A stretch of 64,000 bases of DNA from Brevibacillus fluminis. GTDB lineage: Bacteria; Bacillota; Bacilli; Brevibacillales; Brevibacillaceae. Under the pieces are notes generated by a model. The model was not told the DNA's origin, did not search any database, and was given only the letters and a program-made list of their open reading frames with translations. The position numbers were made by a program, and so were the translations under genes. The stretch spans positions 434,001-498,000 of the forward strand of contig NZ_RHHQ01000008.1 of the NCBI RefSeq assembly GCF_003710825.1, in the 5' to 3' direction. Positions 8,116 through 15,646 of the stretch are shown here, in pieces. Position 1 is the first letter of the stretch; every line of letters begins with the position of its first letter.

Positions 8116-8684
8116 GATTGCTTTTCCCCCTCAATTGATTGTTTGTATGTGTGCGGAAGCGGCCAGCCTAGCAGCCACTCCGCTTCCGCCGTTTTGTTTT
8201 GCATGAGCAGCGTGCGAATTCTGCTCGATGAAATGACGGTGCCTGCCTCACACAGGACCGGGTCCAGCACGCGGACCGAAAAGCGCTGGCGCAATGTCTC
8301 GATGTCGCCATCCCGATCCCGGCCAAACCGGAAATCGGAGCCTTCCCATATTTCCAGCGGATTCAAGCCCGCCAATTCCTCGAGAAAAATCGGCACTCCG
8401 CGCGTCACGTAATTGGCGTCAAACGGAGCGATGACGACATGATCGACCCCGAGAAGCATTAGCCTGCGGATTTTTTCCACTACCGTCGTGAGCAAAAGCG
8501 AATGCTGAAAATAAATGCGCGGCGGAGGATCGAACGTATAGACAACCAGCGGCACACCCAGCTCTCTGGCGCGTTCACGCCCGTGACGGATCAATTCCTG
8601 ATGGCCCCGATGCACGCCATCCAGTGCGCCGATCGTGAGCACCGATGCAGGCAGCTGCAGCGTTTGGGGTGGATGAACATGCAT
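8112..8684 (-). CDS. Stand-alone FAD synthetase (FMN adenylyltransferase) domain protein
   Basis: This is a 190-residue protein homologous to only the N-terminal nucleotidyltransferase half of bifunctional RibF. Motifs are TIGALDGVHRGHQEL (HxGH, His25-His28) and ISSSRIRTLL, the ISSTxIR-type motif. The C-terminal riboflavin kinase domain is missing; the protein ends soon after LGWPLPHTYK. It should convert FMN plus ATP to FAD. The start at 8684 follows AGGAG with 8-base spacing. Its location between a FADH2-type monooxygenase and a Rid gene suggests it supplies FAD for that oxygenase. A different nucleotidyl-transfer substrate cannot be excluded. Confidence 0.8.
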   Translation of the reverse strand: MHVHPPQTLQLPASVLTIGALDGVHRGHQELIRHGRERARELGVPLVVYTFDPPPRIYFQHSLLLTTVVEKIRRLMLLGVDHVVIAPFDANYVTRGVPIFLEELAGLNPLEIWEGSDFRFGRDRDGDIETLRQRFSVRVLDPVLCEAGTVISSSRIRTLLMQNKTAEAEWLLGWPLPHTYKQSIEGEKQS

Positions 8685-8732
8685 CTGAACCACTCCTGTT
8701 CGTGTTCGGCGTGTTTTGCGGCGCCGGAATCC

Positions 8733-10187
8733 TTACACCTTGATCTTCTGCGGCATCAAATCCGCCGCTTTGCGCACCATCTCGCGTGCTGGCGAAAGAT
8801 CAAAGCTTTTGAAGGCGTGCAATGCTTGCGCGAACGGCGGGCTTTGCGCAAACAGCTCAAAGGTGACCTTGTGCCCGGCATATGAGGAGTTGAGCAGATC
8901 GCGGGCAAAGTACAACAGCTTGCTGCGCTCCTCCGCGCTCCATTCGCCGACGGAATAATACTGGTCGATGTACTGCTGAATTGCTGGATCGGAGATGGTG
9001 GCGGCATCGGGCGTGACTGCCAATTGTCCGCCCACCAGCTCGCGGGTCAAATGCGCCATCGCTGGGAAGTTCGCCAAGGCGAAAATCCTTCCCGTATACA
9101 AGAGCGACTGATTCGGCATCATCAGACCGCCCGGACTTTTTTGCGCGTCCGCTACCGCTGCGGTCAAATGCGCATTGATCGTCTCGCGGTAGCCGATCAA
9201 GGAAACCAGCTTCTCCTTAACCGCCGGCAGCTTGGTCAGCCCGGTCTGTTCGACATTCAAGAGCGCGGTGCCTAGCAAAAGGTCAGCGCGGCGCAAAATG
9301 CGCAGGACGTAATTGAACGCGGAGTATCGGTGCAGCGTCTCGCGGATATATTGGGCAGACTCGATGGAGCGGTGGAACAGCACGTTTTCCCACGGGATCA
9401 GCACGTCGTCGAAAATCAGCAGCGTGTCGATTTCATCGAACTTGGTGGACATCGGGTAATCTTTGGGGTTGCGTCCCTGCCCCAGTGAGGAGCGGCAAAT
9501 ATGCTTCAGTCCAGGTGAGCCCATATCGCAGATGAAGCCGCAAGCGTACGGTGCCATATCAGAGGCATCGTCAGACCAGTTGGCGATGGTCGGCTTGACG
9601 AACGCCTGGTGGGCATAAGCGGCGGCCGTTTCGAACTTGGCGCCGCGCACGACGATCCCTTTGTCCGTCTCCTTTACCACATGCAGGAGCGTATCGCTCG
9701 TTCCACTCAACACCTTGCTGCGGTCGCCTTTGGGGTCAGTATTGGCGGAAACGTGGAACAAATCTTTGCGTGCGACCCGATCGACGTGCCGTTTGATATT
9801 GTCAGCATAGGTTGGATCGATTTGATTCAGCCGCTCCTGCGCATCGTAAAGCGACCACATTTCCCCGATGGTCTCATCGCCGACACGATACACCACGCCG
9901 CCCAAATCATCGAGCACCGTCTCCACATAGCGGCGGATTGCGGTCAGATCTTCTTTTTGCGTCGGCAGCTTAAACGCGCGACAAATCGTATCCCCATCCG
10001 GCAGCTTCGCCGTGACGATGTCGCGGTAGCGCCCCTCATGGTTGATGTCATACATCCGCGCCTTGGCGTCGACAATCGGCTTGAACGCGGGATGCTCCGC
10101 CACGTTTTTCACTTTCTCCCCATCGATGTAAACCTCTCGCCCGTCCTGCAGCGATCTGCGATACTCATCGCCTGTCAGCAATGCCAT
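8733..10187 (-). CDS. HpaB-type FADH2-dependent monooxygenase (4-hydroxyphenylacetate 3-hydroxylase family)
   Basis: This is a 484-residue two-component flavin monooxygenase large subunit. It opens with LLTGDEYRRSLQDGREVYIDGE, the typical HpaB/PvcC N-terminus. RDLFHVSANTDPKGDRSK, then VVRGAKFETAAAYAH, DTLLIFDDVLIPWENVLFHR and the C-terminal GHKVTFELFAQ are family hallmarks of the acyl-CoA-dehydrogenase-like fold. The start at 10187 follows GGGGGAGAG; an upstream TTG is possible. A flavin reductase is encoded just upstream, which favours an oxygenase over 4-hydroxybutyryl-CoA dehydratase, a homologue that needs no reductase. Related enzymes hydroxylate phenols or open heteroaromatic rings; the substrate here is unknown. 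Confidence 0.88.
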   Translation of the reverse strand: MALLTGDEYRRSLQDGREVYIDGEKVKNVAEHPAFKPIVDAKARMYDINHEGRYRDIVTAKLPDGDTICRAFKLPTQKEDLTAIRRYVETVLDDLGGVVYRVGDETIGEMWSLYDAQERLNQIDPTYADNIKRHVDRVARKDLFHVSANTDPKGDRSKVLSGTSDTLLHVVKETDKGIVVRGAKFETAAAYAHQAFVKPTIANWSDDASDMAPYACGFICDMGSPGLKHICRSSLGQGRNPKDYPMSTKFDEIDTLLIFDDVLIPWENVLFHRSIESAQYIRETLHRYSAFNYVLRILRRADLLLGTALLNVEQTGLTKLPAVKEKLVSLIGYRETINAHLTAAVADAQKSPGGLMMPNQSLLYTGRIFALANFPAMAHLTRELVGGQLAVTPDAATISDPAIQQYIDQYYSVGEWSAEERSKLLYFARDLLNSSYAGHKVTFELFAQSPPFAQALHAFKSFDLSPAREMVRKAADLMPQKIKV

Positions 10188-10218
10188 ACTCTCTCTCCCC
10201 CTCAATTTTGCGTTTTCG

Positions 10219-11394
10219 TTAAATGCTGCCTCCTGCGCTGTCGATCAAATAGCGCCCAAGCCGCTTTGCCTCCTCGCTGTGGCGTCGAATCAAGCGTTTG
10301 GCGGTTTCCAGCTCGCCGTTTTTAAAAGCAGCGGCCAATTCCACATGGTCGGCAGCGAGTTTGCCCAGCTCCTCGCGCGCCAGCGGATCATTCGCTTCCA
10401 GCGCGATGCGGAGCGCACCCGTCATGACGGCCTCGGCGGTGAGCCGGCGGTATGCTTGAAGCAGCGTTGCATTTTTCGCGACGGCGACCAAATAATCGTG
10501 AAACGACGTATTCGCCTCGATGTAACGATCGATCGCTGCCGGGCTGTCATCAGGCTGCACCATCGTTTCGCGCAACCGTTTGGCGAGCTCCGCCAGCTCA
10601 TCGGCAGACAGCTTGCCTACGGTCTGCTCAGCCGCAGCAATTTCCAATGCGCAGCGCGTATCAAGCGCATCGTTGAGCGAGCGGGCATCCAACGGATTGA
10701 TCAAATAGCTTCCATCCGCTTCCCGTGTGACCAGCCCTTCCGCCTCTAGCCGTGTCATCGCATAGTAGATGGCCTGACGGGGCGCATCCAGCTTGGCGGC
10801 GAGCTTGGTGATCCCAAGCGGCTTCGCCAGCTCTACCTCCCGGGCCAGCACCAGTCTGCGGATCGTGCGATACACCGCCTCGTCGCCCGCGCCTTGGAAG
10901 CGGCCGAACTTGCCACGATAGTATGCGAGGGGCTTCCCTTCCTCCGCCGACGCGTTCTGTACCTCGGCAAGAAAGATGGAGTGCGTGCCGCCCGTCACTT
11001 CCTCGACCATGCGGCATTCCAGGTTCGCCAGCACGCCTGCCAGAAGCGGCTCGCCAAGCTCACCATAGCGGATCGCGACACCGACGAATTTATCCGTATT
11101 CGGTTTGGAAAACTGAATCGCCACTTCGCCCTGGTCTTCATGCAAAATGTTGACGCCGAACACCTTTGACTGCGCGATGGCTTCACGCGTACCCGTCTTC
11201 CGGTTCACGCAAATGAGCAGCATCGGCGGATCGAGCGACAGGCAGGTGACCGCGCTAGCCGTCAGGCCGTAATCCGTCTCATTGTGCCGCGCCGTGATGA
11301 CCGTGACGCCGCTTGCGAAATGACCCATCACATGCTGGAACACGTCCCGTTCCACAAACCGGCTGTTATCGTTGCTCTCGTTTGCCAGAGTCAT
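10219..11394 (-). CDS. Flavin reductase fused to GntR/FCD-type transcriptional regulator
   Basis: This 391-residue fusion has two parts. Residues 1-165 form an HpaC-like flavin reductase (FASGVTVITARHNETDYGLT, then SLDPPMLLICVN and FAVNIL-like FGVNILHEDQ) that should supply reduced flavin to the adjacent monooxygenase. Residues 175-385 form a winged-helix domain (GITKLAAKLDAPRQAIYYAM, then TRLEAEGLV) followed by an all-helical FCD-like ligand domain. Precedents include the nitrilotriacetate reductase component and Acinetobacter C1 reductase, which carry C-terminal regulator-like domains that bind effector. It may regulate the operon, sense substrate allosterically, or both. The start at 11394 follows GGGGG with 8-base spacing. 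Confidence 0.87.
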   Translation of the reverse strand: MTLANESNDNSRFVERDVFQHVMGHFASGVTVITARHNETDYGLTASAVTCLSLDPPMLLICVNRKTGTREAIAQSKVFGVNILHEDQGEVAIQFSKPNTDKFVGVAIRYGELGEPLLAGVLANLECRMVEEVTGGTHSIFLAEVQNASAEEGKPLAYYRGKFGRFQGAGDEAVYRTIRRLVLAREVELAKPLGITKLAAKLDAPRQAIYYAMTRLEAEGLVTREADGSYLINPLDARSLNDALDTRCALEIAAAEQTVGKLSADELAELAKRLRETMVQPDDSPAAIDRYIEANTSFHDYLVAVAKNATLLQAYRRLTAEAVMTGALRIALEANDPLAREELGKLAADHVELAAAFKNGELETAKRLIRRHSEEAKRLGRYLIDSAGGSI

Positions 11395-11424
11395 GATTGT
11401 CACCCCCTTTTTTGTGCGATGTGC

Positions 11425-12903
11425 TTATGATCCGAACCAGCCGCTCGGTTTCACCTGCAGGCTGATGTTAATTTGCTTGACTTCCGTGAACTCGTCAAAC
11501 CCGTATGTGCCGAGCCCTCTGCCCATCCCGCTTTGCTTGTAGCCGCCCCATGGCGCTTCGCTGTAGGCAGGGTGGAAATTGTTCACCCATGTGATGCCAG
11601 CGCGCACTTTTTTGATTACGCGCAGCGCTTTTGCTCCGTCGTTCGTAAACACACCCGCAGCGAGGCCAAACACTGTGTCATTTGCCAAGCGGATCGCCTC
11701 GGCTTCATCCCGGAAGCGCTGCACAACCAGCACCGGGCCAAAAATTTCTTCCTGAACGATTTTCATGTCGGGCGTCACATCGGTGAAGATCGTCGGCTCG
11801 ACGAAAAATCCTTGATCGTAGCCCGGGCCTTGCAGTCGCTTGCCGCCGCATACCAGTCGGGCGCCTTCCTTTTTGCCCGTCTCGATATAATGAAGTACCG
11901 TCGCCAGCTGCTCCTGGCTAACCAGCGGTCCCATCTCGACCTGTGGATCGGTTCCCTGGCCAACACGGATGTTTTTCGCCCGCGCGATAAGCTCTTCCAT
12001 GAAGCGGTCATAGATGGCATCTTCCACCAGAAGGCGAGACCCTGCCGAACACACTTGCCCTTGGTTGGCAAAAATCCCGAACAGCGCGTAATCGACGGCG
12101 GTGGCAAAATCGGCGTCGGCGAACACGATGTTGGGCGACTTGCCGCCCAATTCCAGCAGCAGCTTCTTCAGGTTGCCTGCCGATCCGTGCAGAACGGAGC
12201 GCCCTGTCTCCGTACCTCCTGTGAACGAGATTTTGTCCACGAGATGGCTCTCCACCATCTCATTACCGACCGTCCGCCCGCTGCCCATCACCAGATTGGC
12301 GACCCCTTTCGGCAGTCCGACCCTATCGATTATTTCGAATAGTTTGACGGATGTGATCGGCGTGACTTCCGACGGTCGGAACACGATCGTATTTCCGGCA
12401 GCAAGCGCGGGCGCGATTTTCCACGCGGCATTGAGCAAAGGAAAGTTCCACGGCACGATCAAGCCGACCACACCGATCGGTTCGCGCACCGTCAGCGCTT
12501 GCGTGTTCGGGTCGGGCACCGGATATGTTTGCCCGTACGGCTTGGTCGCAAGCCCGGCGAAATAGCGGAAGCAGGCGATAGAATCCGCGATGTCATGTCT
12601 GGATTCGCGCAGCGGTTTACCGTTATCAAGCGTTTCTAGCTGGGTGATTTCTTCTGCTTGCGCCTCCAATTCGTCGGCGATCGCAAACAGGTAGCGCGCC
12701 CGTTCGACGGCTGCGATCTCCGTCCATTCCCCTTCATCAAATGCTTTTCTCGCAGCTAGGATCGCTTCCTTTGCGTCCCGGGCATCACCGGAGGCTGCAT
12801 GTGCGATTACCTCTCCTGTCGCCGGATTGATCACCGTCTTTGTTTGGCCGTTCTGCGCATCCACCCATTCTCCGTTTACATACATTTTCAGCAGCATGTT
12901 CAT
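11425..12903 (-). CDS. NAD(P)+-dependent aldehyde dehydrogenase
   Basis: This is a 492-residue ALDH-superfamily enzyme resembling betaine-aldehyde and semialdehyde dehydrogenases. Visible features are the cofactor-binding VPWNFPLLNAAWKIAPALAA, the SFTGGTETGR segment, the general-base LELGGKSPNIVFADADF and the catalytic cysteine in FANQGQVCSAGSR. The C-terminal PWGGYKQSGMGRGLGTYGFD is typical. An AGGAAGTGA site supports the start at 12903. In the operon it follows the aminotransferase, so oxidation of the semialdehyde produced by transamination to a carboxylate is the natural reading. Confidence 0.93.
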   Translation of the reverse strand: MNMLLKMYVNGEWVDAQNGQTKTVINPATGEVIAHAASGDARDAKEAILAARKAFDEGEWTEIAAVERARYLFAIADELEAQAEEITQLETLDNGKPLRESRHDIADSIACFRYFAGLATKPYGQTYPVPDPNTQALTVREPIGVVGLIVPWNFPLLNAAWKIAPALAAGNTIVFRPSEVTPITSVKLFEIIDRVGLPKGVANLVMGSGRTVGNEMVESHLVDKISFTGGTETGRSVLHGSAGNLKKLLLELGGKSPNIVFADADFATAVDYALFGIFANQGQVCSAGSRLLVEDAIYDRFMEELIARAKNIRVGQGTDPQVEMGPLVSQEQLATVLHYIETGKKEGARLVCGGKRLQGPGYDQGFFVEPTIFTDVTPDMKIVQEEIFGPVLVVQRFRDEAEAIRLANDTVFGLAAGVFTNDGAKALRVIKKVRAGITWVNNFHPAYSEAPWGGYKQSGMGRGLGTYGFDEFTEVKQINISLQVKPSGWFGS

Positions 12904-12933
12904 CTTCACTTCCTTTTTCGAATGTGATGCCAC

Positions 12934-14370
12934 TCAACTTTCCTGCAGCACTTGGCTTTCGATATAGGTGAGTGCGTAATCAAGCGCATCCATCGCTTTG
13001 TCGACATCCTCCCGGGAGACGTTGAGCGAGGCGCCGAGACGCAGCGTATTCGGCATCGCGCCGCCCATCAGCACGCCTTTTTCCAATGTTTTGCGGCCGA
13101 TGATTTTGGTCGGGAACGACTTGAGGTCGGCCTGGTGCGAGAAGTTACGGTCGCTTTCGATAAACGGTGTCAGCTTTTCGTCTTTGACGATCTCCACCAG
13201 CCACAGCACGCCGTTGCCGGAGATTTTGGCGATGGACGGATGCTTTGCTTTCAAGGCGTACAGCTTTTCCTGCATGTAGGCGCCCGTTTTCCGCGCCTTC
13301 TCTACAAGGTCTTCCTCGATGATGTACTCCAGATTGGCGCATACCGCTGCCATCGCGACCGGATGTCCCGCATACGTCGAAATCGTCTCCCAGCGGTGCT
13401 GGTCCATGAAATCGGCGATCTCCTTGCTGACGATAACCGCGCCAGCAGGGATGCTTGAGCTGGACAGCCCTTTCGCAGTGGTGATGATGTCAGGATGCAC
13501 GCCATAGTGCTGGTAGGCAAACCATTTGCCCGTGCGGCCGAAACCAGTCAGTACCTCATCGGCGATCCACAGTATCCCCATGTCCTTGGTCAGCTTGCGG
13601 ATTTGCGGCACATACTCTTCAGGTGGATGGACCGCCCCTGCGCCCTGCACCACTTCCGTAATGACGGCGGCAACCCGGTCTTTGCCATAGTTTTCGATCA
13701 TGCGCTTCGTGTACTTCACGCAAGCGAGCTCCCCGTCTGCGTCTTTGCATGTTTCGTAGTTGTGGCCGAGCGAGCAACGCATACAGTTGGGCGAGGGTGC
13801 CGTCAGCACAGAACCTGTCAACGTGCCCGGCACCTGGCGCACCGTCGTTTCCGCATTCGCCTCCGCGATGCCGCAGTTGTTCGCGCGGATGCGGGTCGCG
13901 GCATTCGATCCTCTCGTCCAGCCATGATAGGCGAATTCGCGCGTCACGATGATCGGACGATTCGTGTACACTCTGGCGATCAAAAGCGCCGTTTCGACCG
14001 CTTCGCTTCCGGTCGAGACGAACCGGACTTTTCCCGCCCAGCCTTCTTCACCCAAAATGTCCTCGATGATCATTTTGGCGGCCTTGGATTTGTAATCGGT
14101 TGCATAAGCGTCCCAGACAAAACCGTAGCGATCGAGCGCTTCCTTGATTGCGTTATTGATTTTTTCGTTGCGCTGTCCGGCATTCACACAGTAAAGCTGG
14201 TTGAAAAAATCGAGGATCCGCGTGCCGTCAGGGGTGATGAGGTAGTCGCCTTCCGCTGATTCGATCGGAAACGGCGTGTACTCATCCTGTGTGGCAAACG
14301 TACGCATAATATACTTTTTGTCCCATTCTTCCACTTGCGACCAATTCATTTTGCTCATCTTCTCCCTCAT
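12934..14370 (-). CDS. Class III PLP-dependent aminotransferase
   Basis: This 478-residue fold-type I transaminase is related to omega-amino-acid, taurine and GABA aminotransferases. Features are FVSTGSEAVETALLIAR, AYHGWTRGSNAATR, the Asp of LWIADEVLTGFGRTGKWFA that contacts the PLP nitrogen, and the Schiff-base lysine in TTAKGLSSSS. An insertion with four cysteines (NCMRCSLGHNYETC, ACVKY) corresponds to the CYRCPFG-type segment common in this group. It is the first gene of the operon, so it may act on an amino product released by the M20 hydrolase. Start choice is uncertain: the best site, AGGGAG, lies inside the annotated 5' end and would favour Met8 (14349). Confidence 0.9.
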   Translation of the reverse strand: MREKMSKMNWSQVEEWDKKYIMRTFATQDEYTPFPIESAEGDYLITPDGTRILDFFNQLYCVNAGQRNEKINNAIKEALDRYGFVWDAYATDYKSKAAKMIIEDILGEEGWAGKVRFVSTGSEAVETALLIARVYTNRPIIVTREFAYHGWTRGSNAATRIRANNCGIAEANAETTVRQVPGTLTGSVLTAPSPNCMRCSLGHNYETCKDADGELACVKYTKRMIENYGKDRVAAVITEVVQGAGAVHPPEEYVPQIRKLTKDMGILWIADEVLTGFGRTGKWFAYQHYGVHPDIITTAKGLSSSSIPAGAVIVSKEIADFMDQHRWETISTYAGHPVAMAAVCANLEYIIEEDLVEKARKTGAYMQEKLYALKAKHPSIAKISGNGVLWLVEIVKDEKLTPFIESDRNFSHQADLKSFPTKIIGRKTLEKGVLMGGAMPNTLRLGASLNVSREDVDKAMDALDYALTYIESQVLQES

Positions 14371-14416
14371 TTCGCTCGTTGATTTTGATCAGATTCTATA
14401 CTGATGGATTTACTTG

Positions 14417-14428
14417 ACGAACGTTCGT
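14417..14428. promoter_or_regulatory. Palindromic operator of the catabolic operon
   Basis: ACGAACGTTCGT is a perfect 12-bp palindrome, extended by partly matching flanks (ACTT ... AAGT). It lies within about 10 bp downstream of the minus-strand -10 box, over or next to the start of transcription of the eight-gene operon. This is a typical repressor position. The fused flavin reductase-GntR protein is a candidate binder, but that is inference. Confidence 0.6.
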
Positions 14429-14435
14429 AAGTTTG

Positions 14436-14464
14436 ATTATAAAGAGGGGTCAATTTAAATGCAA
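14436..14464 (-). promoter_or_regulatory. Sigma-A type promoter of the catabolic operon
   Basis: Read on the minus strand, TTGCAT (14459-14464) and a consensus TATAAT (14436-14441) are separated by 17 bp. This is the strongest promoter-like element between the aminotransferase gene and the divergent ger operon, and it points toward the aminotransferase. Confidence 0.65.
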
Positions 14465-14560
14465 TAATTTTTCGAAAATTTATTCGATTATAATCCAGAA
14501 TAAGGATTTTCCTTCCAGCGCACGATATGGATACTACATGCAACCAAAAGGAACCAATGT

Positions 14561-15646
14561 ATGAACTCTCACACGATCTCAGTTCTGCAACTCGGGATGC
14601 TGCTCATTACCGGAACCGGCTTGTTGAATCACGTGACGATTATTCCTGTTTTGCTCAATGTGGCTGGCAAAGATGCTTGGCTCTCCGTTTGTTTCACGGC
14701 AATCTGCGGCTTCCTCTGGCTCGTCCTGCTCCACCGTTTGATCAAGGCTACTGATGGACGCCCTTTTGTCCAGTGGCTTTGGGAACGCTGGGGCGGTTGG
14801 GCATGGCTCGTGCTCCTTCCCCTTCTTTTCGCCTTATTTGGGGTGGGTGCCACGACGCTAAAGGAAACAACAGACTGGACGCGCGTGAATTATTTGCCTT
14901 CCACTCCGGTCATCGTGGTGGTCAGCACCTTTGTTCTCGCCTGCATGGCGACCGCTCGGTCCGGGATTAAAGTGCTCGCCATCACCAACGGCATCCTCCT
15001 CCCGTTCATCGTGGTTTTCGGCTACTTCGTGGCGATCGGCAATTTTCCTCACAAGGACTATTTGTTGCTGCTGCCCGTCTTGGAAAACGGGTTCGGACCC
15101 GCCCTGAACGGCATGCTCTATGCCGGAAGCGGGCTTTGCGAGCTGTTCTTTGCATTGCTTTTGGGCCATACCGTCAACGGGCGAGTACGGTATCGGACGC
15201 TCCTGTTGCTGCTCGTCATACTGGTTGGCTTGACCCTCGGCCCGCTGACCGGCGCAATCGCCGAATTCGGAACGGTGGAAGCGAGCAAACAGCGCTATCC
15301 GGCCTATGAGCAGTGGAGAATCCTGCAGCTCGGACGCTTCATCGAGCATGTGGACTTCTTTTCGATCTATCAATGGTTGTCCGGTGCTTTTGTGCGCATC
15401 TCCCTTTCCCTTTGGCTCATCGCTGATTGCCTGTCCGTTTTCTGCCAAAATCGGCGGGGCATCGTGCTGCTTGCGAGCGGTGCTGCCATGGCTGCATTCG
15501 CGTTGGCGCCGATTCCTGATTCCATTCTTTTCGAGCTGCAACTCACTTCATTTTTGCCTGCTAACCTAGCAATTTTCGCAGGCATTTCGCTTATCCTTTT
15601 CATCGTCCGGCTATTCTTTCCCCGCCACGGAGGTGTACAGCCATGA
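14561..15646 (+). CDS. Spore germination receptor B subunit (GerAB/GerKB family)
   Basis: This is a 361-residue multi-spanning inner-membrane protein of the spore-germination branch of the APC superfamily. It is the subunit thought to bind germinant. It starts with SHTISVLQLGMLLITGTG, the usual GerAB-type opening, and shows about ten hydrophobic segments. The start follows AAAGGA with 8-base spacing. It overlaps the A-subunit gene by 4 bp (ATGA). The order B-A-C differs from the classical gerAA-AB-AC order. Expression in the forespore would be expected, but I do not see a convincing sigma-G promoter. Confidence 0.9.
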   Translation: MNSHTISVLQLGMLLITGTGLLNHVTIIPVLLNVAGKDAWLSVCFTAICGFLWLVLLHRLIKATDGRPFVQWLWERWGGWAWLVLLPLLFALFGVGATTLKETTDWTRVNYLPSTPVIVVVSTFVLACMATARSGIKVLAITNGILLPFIVVFGYFVAIGNFPHKDYLLLLPVLENGFGPALNGMLYAGSGLCELFFALLLGHTVNGRVRYRTLLLLLVILVGLTLGPLTGAIAEFGTVEASKQRYPAYEQWRILQLGRFIEHVDFFSIYQWLSGAFVRISLSLWLIADCLSVFCQNRRGIVLLASGAAMAAFALAPIPDSILFELQLTSFLPANLAIFAGISLILFIVRLFFPRHGGVQP

